Below are positions 23,455-32,679 of a stretch of 64,000 nucleotides of DNA, piece after piece. The position numbers and the translations under genes are program-made. Source of the stretch: Nocardioides caldifontis. GTDB lineage: Bacteria; Actinomycetota; Actinomycetes; Propionibacteriales; Nocardioidaceae. The stretch lies in assembly GCF_008087345.1 (NCBI RefSeq), contig NZ_VHIB01000001.1:1116001-1180000 (forward strand). Direction: 5' to 3'. Positions within the stretch are counted from its first letter, which is position 1; each line of letters starts with the position of its first letter. The notes beneath the pieces were generated by a model. It saw only the letters and a list, made by a program, of their open reading frames with translations. It was not told the DNA's origin and ran no database searches.

Positions 23455-24540
23455 TCAGACGTAGCGCTCGAGGATGCTCGACTCGGCCAGCCGCGAGAGC
23501 CCCTCGCGGACGCTGCGGGCCCGGAGCTCGCCGACGCCGTCGACGGCCTGGAGGTCGTCGATGCTCGCCGCGAGCAGCTTCTGCAGCCCGCCGAAGTGGT
23601 CGACGAGCCGCTCCACCACGGTCGCGGGGAGGCGGGGGACCCGGGCGAGGAGCCGGTAGCCACGGGGCGCCGCGGGATTGTCGAGGTGCTCGTTGGTCCC
23701 CAGCCCGAGGGCGCGGGCGACCGCGTTGACGTCGACCAGCTCGCCGGCGTTGAGCCCCTCCAGCGCGCCGAGCACCTCCTGGGAGGTGCGGGCCCGCTTG
23801 CCGACGGGAAGGTAGTCGCGGACCACCAGCTCGCGGTCGAGGTCGACCCCGGTGACGAGCTCCTCGAGCTGAAGCGAGAGCAGCCGCCCGTCGGTGCCGA
23901 GCTCGAGCACGTAGTCCTCGATCTCGCGGGCGATCCGAGTGACCATCTCGAGCCGCTGGGCGACGACCGCGACGTCGCGGTTGGTGACGAGGTCCTCGAT
24001 CTCGAGCGCGGACAGGGTGCTCGACACCTCGTCGAGCCGCATCTTGTAGCGCTCGAGCGTGGCGAGGGCCTGGTTGGCGCGGGACAGGATGGACCCGGTG
24101 TCCTCGAGGACGTAGCGGGTGCCCCCGACGTACAGCGCGATGATCTGCATCGACTGCGACACCGAGATCACGGGGAAGTCGGTCATCCGCGCGACGCGGT
24201 CGGCGGTGCGGTGGCGGGTGCCGGTCTCCTCGGAGTGGATCGACTGGTCGGGCATGAGGTGCACGGCCGCCCGGAGGATCCGCTGGGCGTCGCGGTCGAG
24301 GATGATCGCGCCGTCCATCTTCGCCAGCTCGCGGAGCCCGGTCGCGGAGAACGGGATGTCGAGGGTGAACCCGCCGGAGGAGATCGCCTCGACGGTCTTG
24401 TCGGTGCCGAGCACGATGAGCGCACCCGTGCGGCCACGCAGGATCCGCTCGAGCCCGTCGCGCAGGGCGGTGCCGGGGGCGACGCCGGCGAGCGTGTTCC
24501 GCAGCCGGATGGCCTCAGCGGTGCGGTCGTTGGCGGCCAC
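23455..24540 (-). CDS. disA: DNA integrity scanning diadenylate cyclase DisA
   Basis: DisA makes cyclic di-AMP from two ATP and scans DNA for branched structures. The 361-residue protein has the DAC domain with DGA (76-78) and RHR (109-111), a helical linker, and a C-terminal helix-hairpin-helix domain (LQAVDGVGELRARSVREGL). It lies 63 bases downstream of radA in the same direction, the conserved radA-disA pair; RadA is known to restrain DisA activity in other bacteria. c-di-AMP controls cell-wall hydrolases and ion transport in actinobacteria. Confidence 0.97.
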   Translation of the reverse strand: MAANDRTAEAIRLRNTLAGVAPGTALRDGLERILRGRTGALIVLGTDKTVEAISSGGFTLDIPFSATGLRELAKMDGAIILDRDAQRILRAAVHLMPDQSIHSEETGTRHRTADRVARMTDFPVISVSQSMQIIALYVGGTRYVLEDTGSILSRANQALATLERYKMRLDEVSSTLSALEIEDLVTNRDVAVVAQRLEMVTRIAREIEDYVLELGTDGRLLSLQLEELVTGVDLDRELVVRDYLPVGKRARTSQEVLGALEGLNAGELVDVNAVARALGLGTNEHLDNPAAPRGYRLLARVPRLPATVVERLVDHFGGLQKLLAASIDDLQAVDGVGELRARSVREGLSRLAESSILERYV

Positions 24541-24603
24541 GCGTCTCCTGGGTCGCTGGTGGTCGTGGGCTGCTCGAAGTCTAGGCGGTGCAGCCCCCGG
24601 CGG

Positions 24604-26001
24604 TCAGCGGGTGCGCCTGGTGAACGACAGGTCGAGGACCCGCAGCGCGGTGCGCAGGTCGGGTGCGGCGAAGACCTCCATGCCGTCGACCCGCGTCGAA
24701 CCCCCGCCACCGCTCTCGGCCGGCACGATCGCGAAGGTGAACCCGATGCGGCGGGCCTCGGCGAGCCGTCGTTTCAGCTCGGGCACCCGGCGCAGCTCGC
24801 CGGCCAGCCCCACCTCGCCGACGGCGACGACCTCCGAGGGGACCACCATCCCCTGGGCGGCCGACGCGATGGCGAGGGCGGTCGCCAGGTCGCCGGCGGG
24901 CTCCTGCACCCGTGCGCCGCCCACCGTGGAGACGAACACGTCGGAGGTGTGCATCTTGACCCGGGCGCGCGCCTCGAGCACCGCCATGATCATCGCGGTC
25001 CGCGACGGGTCGAGCCCGGAGGTGGTGCGCCGCGGCCGCTCGAGCGCCGAGGCGGTGACCAGCGCCTGGATCTCGGCGAGCATCGGCCGGCGCCCCTGGA
25101 GGGTGACCGTGACCGCCGTTCCCGGCACCGCCTCGTGGTGACGGGAGACGAAGAGCCCCGAGGGGTCGGTCACGGCGGTGATCCCGTCGCTGGACAGGTC
25201 GAAGCAGCCGACCTCGTCGACCGGGCCGAACCGGTTCTTGATCGCGCGGACCATCCGCAGCCGCGTCGCCCGCTCGCCCTCGAAGTGGAGGACGACGTCG
25301 ACGAGGTGCTCGAGCACCCGGGGGCCGGCGATGCTGCCCTCCTTGGTCACGTGGCCCACCACCACGGTGGCCATCCCGCGGGTCTTCGCCTGCCGGACGA
25401 GCGCGGCCGTGACCTCCTTGACCTGCGTGACGCCGCCCGGCGCCCCGTCGATCCCCTCGGCGCCGATGGTCTGCACGGAGTCGACGACGAGCAGGTCGGG
25501 GGAGAGCTCCTGGACGTGGGTCAGCAGGGCCCCGAGGTCGGTCTCGGCGGCGAGGTAGAGCTCGTGGTGGACGCCGCGGCACCGGTCGGCACGGAGCCGG
25601 ACCTGGGCGGCGGACTCCTCCCCGGAGACGTAGAGGGCGCGGCGGCCGGTGCGGGCGGTCTGGGCGGCGACCTCGAGCAGCAGCGTGGACTTGCCGACGC
25701 CCGGCTCCCCGGCCAGCAGCACGACGGCACCGGGCACCAGGCCGCCGCCGAGCACGCGGTCGAGCTCGTCGACGCCGGAGGTGACCGAGCGGGACTCCTC
25801 GATGGGGACCTGGCCGATCGGGAGCGCCGGCGCGGTCACCGGTGACGCCGCGGCCCGGCCGACCCGCGCGGGCGCGACCTTCGCCTCGGCGAGGCTGCCC
25901 CAGGCCTGGCACTCCCCGCACCGGCCGACCCACTTCGCGGTCTGCCAGCCGCACTCCCCGCAGACGTAGCCCGAGCGGCTCTTCGACGTCGTTCGACTCA
26001 T
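24604..26001 (-). CDS. radA: DNA repair protein RadA
   Basis: RadA is a hexameric RecA-like helicase that processes branched recombination intermediates. The 465-residue protein has the four-Cys zinc finger (Cys14, 17, 28, 31), Walker A GEPGVGKS (98-105), the RadA-specific KNRFG motif, and a C-terminal Lon-protease-like domain (VFVSTVGGARVQEPAGDLATALA). ATG 26001 gives the expected short tail before the finger; the frame extends upstream only into the LacI control region. disA follows. The LacI gene is divergent. Confidence 0.97.
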   Translation of the reverse strand: MSRTTSKSRSGYVCGECGWQTAKWVGRCGECQAWGSLAEAKVAPARVGRAAASPVTAPALPIGQVPIEESRSVTSGVDELDRVLGGGLVPGAVVLLAGEPGVGKSTLLLEVAAQTARTGRRALYVSGEESAAQVRLRADRCRGVHHELYLAAETDLGALLTHVQELSPDLLVVDSVQTIGAEGIDGAPGGVTQVKEVTAALVRQAKTRGMATVVVGHVTKEGSIAGPRVLEHLVDVVLHFEGERATRLRMVRAIKNRFGPVDEVGCFDLSSDGITAVTDPSGLFVSRHHEAVPGTAVTVTLQGRRPMLAEIQALVTASALERPRRTTSGLDPSRTAMIMAVLEARARVKMHTSDVFVSTVGGARVQEPAGDLATALAIASAAQGMVVPSEVVAVGEVGLAGELRRVPELKRRLAEARRIGFTFAIVPAESGGGGSTRVDGMEVFAAPDLRTALRVLDLSFTRRTR

Positions 26002-26104
26002 GGACCGGACCGTAGGGCACCCCACCGACGAAACCGTGCGGACGGGCCGGAGCGGCTCGGTTGACGGGGCCTGGTCGCGGGAGCGACCATGACACCCCCG
26101 GAGT

Positions 26105-26116
26105 TGGAACGATCCA
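26105..26116. promoter_or_regulatory. possible LacI-family operator
   Basis: TGGAACGATCCA is a 12-base dyad with a central CG, the general form of LacI-family operators. It lies 44 bases before the regulator's own start, so self-control is possible. The dyad is short and imperfect (the inner pair does not match). Confidence 0.3.
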
Positions 26117-26159
26117 GAGCGCCCCGGTCCGGGAGCAAGGAGCGCGACGAAGGACACAG

Positions 26160-27191
26160 ATGCCGGCACGACACCGACCGGTGGCCACGCTGGCCACCGT
26201 CGCGGCCGCTGCCGGCGTCTCCCGGCAGACCGTGTCCAACGCGCTCAACAGCCCCGAGCTCCTGCGCCCGGACACCCTGGAGCGGGTCCAGCAGGCGATC
26301 GAGCGGCTCGGCTACACCCCCAACCGGGCCGCTCGGAACCTCCGCACGCGCAGCTCGCAGCTCGTCGGCCTGCGGCTCGACCCCACGACCGAGGGCACCG
26401 TCAGCGGGCTGATGGACCGGTTCCTCCACTCGCTCGCGGAGTCGTGCAGGGGCGCCGGGCTCCACGTCCTGCTGTTCACCGCCGAGGACGTCAACGACCC
26501 GCTGGACGGCTACGACGAGCTGCTCAGGTCGGCGTCGGTGGATGCGTTCGTGGTGACCGACACCTACCGCGGCAACCCGCAGGCGGCCTGGCTGGCGGAG
26601 CGGCAGGTTCCGTTCGTCGCGTTCGGCCGCCCCTGGACCGAGCCCGACGCCACCCACCCGTGGGTCGACGTCGACGGCCGGGCCGGCGTGATGCTCGCCG
26701 TCGACCACCTCGTCGACCGGGGCCACCAGCGCATCGCCTGGGTCGGCTGGCAGAAGAGCTCGACGATCGGCGAGGACCGGCGCAGCGGCTGGGTCGACCG
26801 GATGCACGAGCGGGGGCTCTCGACGAGCCGGCTCAGCGCCCGGGGCGAGGACACGATCGAGTACGGACGCCGCGCGGCGCACGCCCTCCTCGACCAGGAC
26901 GGTGAGCAGCCCACCGCCTTCGTGTGCGTGAGCGACACCGTTGCCATGGGGGTGCTCCAGGCGATCGCCGAGCGGGGCCGCCGTCCCGGCCCCGACGACC
27001 TCGCCGTGGTCGGGTTCGACGACTCGCCCGCCGCCCAGGTCGTCCTGCCCGGGCTGACCTCCGTGCGCCAGCCCCTCGAGGAGGTGGCGGTGCAGGTGGT
27101 GCGGCTCCTCGAGGACCGGCTCGCGATGCGCAACATCGAGCACCCGCACGCGATCCTCACCCCCGAGCTGCGGGTCCGCGGCACGTCCTGA
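26160..27191 (+). CDS. LacI family transcriptional regulator
   Basis: The 343-residue protein has the LacI helix-turn-helix (TLATVAAAAGVSRQTVSNALN, about 10-30), the hinge helix (RAARNLRTRSS), and a periplasmic-binding-protein-like sensor domain (VDHLVDRGHQRIAWVG; VVGFDDSPAAQVVLPGLTSVRQP). The ATG at 26160 directly precedes the DNA-binding domain. No sugar transporter or hydrolase lies next to it, so the effector and targets cannot be guessed from context. It is divergent from radA. Confidence 0.93.
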   Translation: MPARHRPVATLATVAAAAGVSRQTVSNALNSPELLRPDTLERVQQAIERLGYTPNRAARNLRTRSSQLVGLRLDPTTEGTVSGLMDRFLHSLAESCRGAGLHVLLFTAEDVNDPLDGYDELLRSASVDAFVVTDTYRGNPQAAWLAERQVPFVAFGRPWTEPDATHPWVDVDGRAGVMLAVDHLVDRGHQRIAWVGWQKSSTIGEDRRSGWVDRMHERGLSTSRLSARGEDTIEYGRRAAHALLDQDGEQPTAFVCVSDTVAMGVLQAIAERGRRPGPDDLAVVGFDDSPAAQVVLPGLTSVRQPLEEVAVQVVRLLEDRLAMRNIEHPHAILTPELRVRGTS

Positions 27192-27196
27192 CGCCA

Positions 27197-27251
27197 GCCA
27201 CGAAGGGCGGTTCGACACGCTTCACGCGCGCCACGAGGGGCGGTTCGACAC
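27197..27251. repeat. two copies of a GCCACGA.GGGCGGTTCGACAC element
   Basis: Copies at 27197-27218 and 27230-27251 differ at one base and are 33 bases apart. Related copies in both orientations occur at 45494-45627. Both clusters lie exactly in a short gap between convergent genes, here between the LacI gene and the methyltransferase gene. Confidence 0.9.
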
Positions 27252-27262
27252 CTCGCGCGCGG

Positions 27263-27940
27263 TCAGAAGCGGCGCCACCAGAGGTTGACGGCGTAGTCGA
27301 CGGTCGTGCCCTCGTGCTCGGCGAGGACGGTGTCGGCGGTGCGGGGGTCGAGCTCGATGCGGACCACCTGCTCGAGCTCCTCGCGGGTCGAGAACCTCCA
27401 CTCGACGTCGAGCGGGACCCGGCTCCAGCCGTGCGCCGACCAGAACCGCTCGACGGCGTCGGGGTCGACCTGCGGGTAACCCAGCCGGAACCAGCGGCCG
27501 AAGGTCGACCGGGTGCCGTCGTTGTCGATGACGAACGCCGTCCCGCCCCGGCGTACGACGCGGTGGAGCTCGGCCAGGCCCGGTTCGCTCCCGGGACCGA
27601 AGAAGTACGCCCACCGGGCGTGCGCGACGTCGACGGAGACGTCCGGGACGGGCAGCCGCTGGGCGGTGCCGGGCAGGACGGTGACCCCCCTCAGCCCTGC
27701 CGTACGACGCCGCGCGAGCGTGACCAGGGGCGGGTGCGGCTCGACGCCGACGACGGTGCGTGCGGTCGCGGCGAAGAGCGGCAGGTGGTAGCCGCTTCCG
27801 CACCCCACGTCGAGGACGTCACGGCCGGCCCAGTCGGCGAGCTCGCGCATCGCGGCCTCGATGCGCCCCTCCGGGTCGACGCTGCGGTTCTCGAGCTCGT
27901 ACAGCCCGGGGTGGTGCCAGATGTTCGGGGACGGGATCAC
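27263..27940 (-). CDS. class I SAM-dependent methyltransferase
   Basis: The 225-residue protein shows the SAM-binding motif VLDVGCGSGYHLPLF (42-56), an acidic residue closing strand 2 (VVGVEPHP), and a late motif VRRGGTAFVIDND. The head IPSPNIWHHPGLYELENRSVDPEG resembles methyltransferases annotated for small molecules. No substrate can be assigned. The GTG at 27940 was chosen because the residues from there are conserved-looking; the frame runs far upstream but only antisense to other genes. The preceding VOC gene ends 38 bases away, so the two may be co-transcribed. Confidence 0.85.
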   Translation of the reverse strand: MIPSPNIWHHPGLYELENRSVDPEGRIEAAMRELADWAGRDVLDVGCGSGYHLPLFAATARTVVGVEPHPPLVTLARRRTAGLRGVTVLPGTAQRLPVPDVSVDVAHARWAYFFGPGSEPGLAELHRVVRRGGTAFVIDNDGTRSTFGRWFRLGYPQVDPDAVERFWSAHGWSRVPLDVEWRFSTREELEQVVRIELDPRTADTVLAEHEGTTVDYAVNLWWRRF

Positions 27941-27978
27941 CCCCGGCAGTCGGGGACCGGCCGGCAAGGCGGACCGTC

Positions 27979-28617
27979 TCAGATGCGCACGAGCCCGGTC
28001 GGGGTGCTGAACTGGGCGGCCACGACCCCGGGCACCCCGTTGACGCCGACCCACTCGACCTTGACGTCCTCGAGCGGCCCCTCGACGGGGCGGCCCAGCC
28101 ATTCGCTGACCCGGTGCGGGTCGCCGGCGATCTCGAGCGCCTCGAGCCGGATCTCGTGGGAGGCGCCGTTGCTCGGGTGGTCGGCCGGGTCGCCCTCCCA
28201 CTGCACGTAGTAGGGCAGCTGCGGGTCGGCCTGGAGCCCGAGGACACCGATCTGCTTCCAGCGCAGCTCGTGGCCGTCGGGGCGGAACCGGTTGCCCTGC
28301 ACCGACTCGCGGCCGAGCCGCTTCTCGACGACCGTGATGTCGTCGACGGCGATGACCCAGCCGAGCCACCCGCCGCCGAGCGCGGAGCGGGCGCGGACGG
28401 CCTGGCCGAACGGCGCCTTGTCGGAGGCGGGGTGGTCGAGCACCTCCACGACCTCGACGTAGGTGCCCTCGCCGAGCGGGAGGACCATGTTGCGGGTGCC
28501 GAACCGCGGGTGGATCCCGCCGTCCACGAAGGGCTCTCCGAGCAGCTCGCCGAGGCGACGAGCGGTGCCGGCGAGCCCGTCCGGTCCGGCTGCGTACGAG
28601 AGGTGGTCGAGGCGCAT
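27979..28617 (-). CDS. VOC / glyoxalase-like domain protein
   Basis: The 212-residue protein starts MRLDHLSYAAGPDGLAGTARRLGELLG, the usual first strand and helix of a vicinal-oxygen-chelate domain. It continues with GTRNMVLPLGEGTYVEVVEV, which carries the Glu metal ligand, and a second half (GHELRWKQIGVLG, PYYVQWEG). It resembles the Glyoxalase_3 type of large VOC proteins. ATG 28617. It is divergent from the EF-G-like gene across 160 bases. The reaction is unknown. Confidence 0.85.
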   Translation of the reverse strand: MRLDHLSYAAGPDGLAGTARRLGELLGEPFVDGGIHPRFGTRNMVLPLGEGTYVEVVEVLDHPASDKAPFGQAVRARSALGGGWLGWVIAVDDITVVEKRLGRESVQGNRFRPDGHELRWKQIGVLGLQADPQLPYYVQWEGDPADHPSNGASHEIRLEALEIAGDPHRVSEWLGRPVEGPLEDVKVEWVGVNGVPGVVAAQFSTPTGLVRI

Positions 28618-28777
28618 TGCGACATTGTGGCCCGGCCCACGCGGGCAGGGGACAGCGGGGTGCGACCAGGAAGTGAGGAGGTCCCCGGGAGCTCCGTCGG
28701 GACCCCCTCGTGGTCTTGTGCCCGGAGCGGCCGAGGAGTTGAGTGGGCAGCGGCAACGGAGCCGGAGGAGGCGTGAC

Positions 28778-30862
28778 GTGGCGACGAAGACGGCAGCGGC
28801 ACAAGGCCTGAAGGGAGAGCGGGCGCCGGCGGCGCGCCGCTGTGATGCGGTCCGGAACGTGGCCCTGGTCGGCCCTGCGGGGTCGGGGAAGACGACGCTG
28901 GTCGAGACGCTCCTGGTCTCGGCCGGTGTGCTTTCCAGGCCGGGATCGATCGTGGAGGGCACCACGGTCAGCGACTTCGAGGAGGCCGAGCAGCGCCAGC
29001 AACGCTCCGTAGGGCTGGCGCTCGCGCCGCTCGAGCACGAGGGCGTCAAGGTCAACCTGCTCGACACCCCCGGCTACGCCGACTTCGTCGGCGAGGTGCG
29101 TGCGGGGCTGCGCGCGGCCGACTGCGCGATGTTCGTGGTGGCCGCCAACGACGGCGTCGACGAGGCGACCCGCGAGCTGTGGCGCGAGTGCGCCGCGGTC
29201 GGGATGCCGCGCGCGGTGGTCGTCACCAAGCTCGACCACGCCCGGGCGGACTGCGACGGCGTGGTCCTCCAGTGCCGCGAGGCGTTCGGCGACAAGGTGG
29301 TGCCGGTCTACCTCCGCGAGGGCGACCGGCTGGTCGGGCTGCTCTCCGACGACCACGAGCACGACGAGCAGCGGGGCCGGCTGATCGAGGCGGTGATCGA
29401 GGAGTCCGAGGACGAGACGCTGATGGACCGCTACCTCGGCGGCGAGGACATCGACCGTGCGCTGCTCGTCGAGGACCTCGAGCGTGCGGTGGCGCGTGGC
29501 TCGTTCCACCCGGTCATCCCCGTCGACTCCGCGACAGGGGTCGGGGCGAAGGAGCTCCTCGACCTCGTGGTCACGGGGTTCCCGTCTCCGCTCGAGCACC
29601 CGATGCCGCCGGTGTTCACCCCCGCCGGCAAGGCCGGCCCGACGATCACCTGCGACGCGGAGGGGCCGCTCGTCGCCGAGGTCGTGAAGACGACCACCGA
29701 CCCCTACGTCGGCCGGGTGTCGCTGGTGCGGGTCTTCTCCGGCACGATCCGCCCCGACGCCGTCGTCCACGTCTCCGGCCACTTCTCCTCGTTCTTCGGC
29801 GACTCCGCCGGCCACCCCGACCACGACGAGGACGAGCGCATCGGCGCACTGTCGGTGCCGCTCGGCAAGAACCTGCGGCCGGTGGACGTGGTGATCGCCG
29901 GTGACCTGTGCGCGGTGGCGAAGCTGAGCCGTGCCGAGACCGGTGACACCCTTTCGGACAAGGACAACCCGCTGGTCCTGCGCCCGTGGGACATGCCGGA
30001 ACCCCTTCTCCCGTTGGCGATCCAGGCCCGCGCGAAGGCCGACGAGGACCGGTTGTCGCAGGGGCTGCAGCGGCTCGCGGCCGAGGACCCGACCTTGCGT
30101 GTGGAGCACAACGCCGAGACCCACCAGGTCGTGCTGTGGTGCATGGGCGAGGCGCACGCCGACGTCGCGATCGACCGGCTCGCGAACCGCTACGGCGCCG
30201 CCGTCGACACCGTCGAGCTGAAGGTGGCGCTGCGGGAGACCTTCAGCAGCCCCGGCAAGGGGCACGGCCGCCACGTGAAGCAGTCCGGCGGCCACGGGCA
30301 GTACGCCGTCTGCGACATCGAGGTCGAGCCGTTGCCGCAGGGCGCCGGGTTCGAGTTCGTCGACAAGGTCGTCGGCGGGGCGGTGCCGCGGCAGTTCATC
30401 CCCTCGGTCGAGAAGGGGGTCCGCCAGCAGATGGAGAAGGGGCTGGTCGCGGGGTACCCGGTCGTCGACATCCGGGTGACCCTCGTCGACGGCAAGGCGC
30501 ACAGCGTCGACTCCTCCGACATGGCCTTCCAGACCGCGGGCGCGCTGGCGCTGCGGGAGGCGGCGGCCGGCGCCAGCACCTGCCTGCTCGAGCCCGTCGA
30601 CGAGCTCGCGGTGACCGTCCCCGACGACCTGGTGGGCACCGTGATGGGCGACCTCTCGTCGCGCCGTGGCCACGTCCTCGGCTCCGAGCCCGCGGGGGAG
30701 GGGCGCACGGTGGTGCGCGCCGAGGTGCCCCAGATCGAGATCTCGCGGTACGCCGTGGACCTGAGGTCGTCCTCCCACGGGGCCGCGACCTTCACCCGCA
30801 CGTTCAAGCGCTACGAGCCCATGCCGGAGAACGTCGCGGCCCGGCTGCGTGAGAAGTCCTAG
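28778..30862 (+). CDS. EF-G-like translation GTPase (FusA2-type)
   Basis: The 694-residue protein has the EF-G domain order. G1 is GPAGSGKT (32-39), G3 is DTPGYAD, and G4 reads TKLD instead of the canonical NKxD. Domain II is followed by domains III-V, including SGGHGQYAVCDIEVEPLP and the C-terminal GTVMGDLSSRRGHVLG. The divergent G4 and the lack of the usual ribosomal str operon around it mark it as the second EF-G-like protein of actinobacteria rather than the main elongation factor. Its role may be ribosome recycling or stress translation. GTG 28778 follows GGAGGAG. Confidence 0.9.
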   Translation: MATKTAAAQGLKGERAPAARRCDAVRNVALVGPAGSGKTTLVETLLVSAGVLSRPGSIVEGTTVSDFEEAEQRQQRSVGLALAPLEHEGVKVNLLDTPGYADFVGEVRAGLRAADCAMFVVAANDGVDEATRELWRECAAVGMPRAVVVTKLDHARADCDGVVLQCREAFGDKVVPVYLREGDRLVGLLSDDHEHDEQRGRLIEAVIEESEDETLMDRYLGGEDIDRALLVEDLERAVARGSFHPVIPVDSATGVGAKELLDLVVTGFPSPLEHPMPPVFTPAGKAGPTITCDAEGPLVAEVVKTTTDPYVGRVSLVRVFSGTIRPDAVVHVSGHFSSFFGDSAGHPDHDEDERIGALSVPLGKNLRPVDVVIAGDLCAVAKLSRAETGDTLSDKDNPLVLRPWDMPEPLLPLAIQARAKADEDRLSQGLQRLAAEDPTLRVEHNAETHQVVLWCMGEAHADVAIDRLANRYGAAVDTVELKVALRETFSSPGKGHGRHVKQSGGHGQYAVCDIEVEPLPQGAGFEFVDKVVGGAVPRQFIPSVEKGVRQQMEKGLVAGYPVVDIRVTLVDGKAHSVDSSDMAFQTAGALALREAAAGASTCLLEPVDELAVTVPDDLVGTVMGDLSSRRGHVLGSEPAGEGRTVVRAEVPQIEISRYAVDLRSSSHGAATFTRTFKRYEPMPENVAARLREKS

Positions 30863-30868
30863 CGAGGT

Positions 30869-31363
30869 TCAGTACGACACCCGGTCGGCCGCGGCCAGCC
30901 ACGCGTCGAACGGCTCGGCCAGCCCGGGAACCGTCCGCGCCTCGACCGGCACCGGCCACAGCGAGCGGTCCTGGCCCATCAGCTCGTAGAACTCGCTGTC
31001 GTCGAACCCGCCGCGCGCCGCGTCCGCCCGGTCCGCGGCGTAGACGACCCGCCCCACCCGCGCCCACAGGCAGGCCGCGAGGCACATCGGGCAGGGCTCG
31101 CACGAGGAGTACAACGTCGCGCCGTGCAGCGCGAACGCGCGGGCCCGCGCGCAGGCGTCCCGGATCGCGGCGATCTCCGCGTGGGCGGTGGGGTCGAGGT
31201 CGCGGGTCACGCGGTTCTGCCCCGCCCCGAGCAGCTCGCCGTCCCGGACGACCACGGCACCGAACGGACCGCCTCCCTCCGCCACGTTCAGCGTCGCCCG
31301 TCGGACGGCGTCGAGGAGCCACTGCTCGTCGGTCACGAGGGGTCCGGTGGTCGCGTCACGCAT
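30869..31363 (-). CDS. nucleoside/guanine deaminase-like enzyme
   Basis: The 164-residue protein belongs to the zinc-dependent cytidine-deaminase fold: HAE (His61, Glu63) and PCxxC (Cys91, Cys94) supply the zinc ligands and the proton shuttle. The stretch NRVTRDLDPTAHAEIAAIRDAC and the C-terminal GGFDDSEFYELMG are very like Bacillus GuaD, so guanine deamination to xanthine is the best guess; tRNA adenosine deaminase (TadA) is less likely because of the C-terminus. ATG 31363 is followed by a Thr-rich start. It converges on the EF-G-like gene with only six bases between. Confidence 0.85.
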   Translation of the reverse strand: MRDATTGPLVTDEQWLLDAVRRATLNVAEGGGPFGAVVVRDGELLGAGQNRVTRDLDPTAHAEIAAIRDACARARAFALHGATLYSSCEPCPMCLAACLWARVGRVVYAADRADAARGGFDDSEFYELMGQDRSLWPVPVEARTVPGLAEPFDAWLAAADRVSY

Positions 31364-31509
31364 GGTTGCTCCCTTCGGGCTGGGCGGTCCGTGGCCGTCG
31401 TACGACGATAGGAACCGGCGCCCCGCAGGGCCACCGACATTCCTCACCGACGGGCCGTGACACGTATCAGGCCTGCACCGGACCGCCGGGTCGTGCCACG
31501 ATCGGACGG

Positions 31510-32679
31510 ATGGCACGGAACGTGGCGAGCAGCTGGGCGCCCGGGTGGGCCGGACGCACGCAGGCGGAACGGATCCGCCTCTACACGCTCGCCTCGTTGT
31601 ACGCCGGCTTCTGGTGCCTGCTCGGCGTCACCGCCTGGCGGGCCACCGCCGCGGCCGGGGGCGCACCGGGTGGCGTGGCGGTGATGGGGACCGCGCTCGT
31701 GCTGGGCGTGGCCGGCGCCGTGGGGATGCACGCGGCGCTGCGGCTGCACCCCGACGAGGGTCCCCTGCCGGCCGGGCCGCTCGCGCTCCTTGCCGGGGCA
31801 GCCGTCGTGACCGAGCTCGTGGTCCTCGCGCTGCCGGTGCAGGCGAGGTTCCACGGCGCGATGCTCGTCGTCGGGTCGCTCGCCTTCGGGGCCGGCGGTT
31901 TCCGCGACCGGCGGGTCACGTGGGCGCTGCTCGCTCTCGCGCTGCCGGCGGTCCTGCTGCCGACCGGCGACCTCGGGATGGCGGGGTACGCACTCTTCAC
32001 CGCGGTGTTCCTGATCTTCACCGTCCGCAGTTCGTTCTGGCTCCTCGGCGTCGTCGCCGAGCTGGACGAGGCCCGGCGCACCCAGGCCGCGCTGGCGGTG
32101 GCCGAGGAGCGGTTGCGCTTCTCCCGCGACGTGCACGACGTGCTCGGCCGCAGGTTGTCCACGATCGCGTTGCAGGCCGAGCTCGCGGCGTCGCTCGCCG
32201 AGCGCGACGACGCCCGCGCGCCCGAGCAGGCCCTACAGGTGAGGGAGACCGCCCACGAGGCGTTGCGGGAGGCCCGCGAGCTGGCCCAGGGGTACCGGCC
32301 GCTGGACCTGGCGCACGAGGTCGACGGCGCGGTCTCCCTGCTGCGGTCGGCCGGCATCGACGCGCGGGCGGACCTCGACCGGCTGCCGGAGCGGTGGCAC
32401 GAGCCGGTGGCCCGGGTCGTCCGGGAGTGCGTGACCAACGTGCTGCGCCACTCGAGGGCCACGTGCGTGACCATGCGGTACGCGGACGGCGAGGTCGTGC
32501 TCCGCAACGACGGTGTCGCCGACGTCCCCCGCCAGCGCGCCGGTGACGGCGGCGGCACGGGGCTGCGCTCCTTGGAGGAGCAGCTCGCCCCGCTCGGCGC
32601 GCACGTGCGCACCGAGCGGTCCGGCGACCAGTTCGTCGCCCGGGTGCGGATCGACGCCGGGTCAGGCGGCGGCTCGTGA
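31510..32679 (+). CDS. membrane sensor histidine kinase, DesK/NarL type
   Basis: The 389-residue protein has a basic start, five or six membrane helices (about 25-185), a HisKA_3 helix with the phospho-accepting His in FSRDVHDVLGRRLSTIALQAELA, and a C-terminal HATPase_c domain (VVRECVTNVLRHSRATCV; GTGLRSLEEQLAPLGA). No extracellular loop of size is seen, so it may sense within the membrane like DesK. ATG 31510. The stop overlaps the response regulator start (GTGA), so the two are translated together. Confidence 0.92.
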   Translation: MARNVASSWAPGWAGRTQAERIRLYTLASLYAGFWCLLGVTAWRATAAAGGAPGGVAVMGTALVLGVAGAVGMHAALRLHPDEGPLPAGPLALLAGAAVVTELVVLALPVQARFHGAMLVVGSLAFGAGGFRDRRVTWALLALALPAVLLPTGDLGMAGYALFTAVFLIFTVRSSFWLLGVVAELDEARRTQAALAVAEERLRFSRDVHDVLGRRLSTIALQAELAASLAERDDARAPEQALQVRETAHEALREARELAQGYRPLDLAHEVDGAVSLLRSAGIDARADLDRLPERWHEPVARVVRECVTNVLRHSRATCVTMRYADGEVVLRNDGVADVPRQRAGDGGGTGLRSLEEQLAPLGAHVRTERSGDQFVARVRIDAGSGGGS

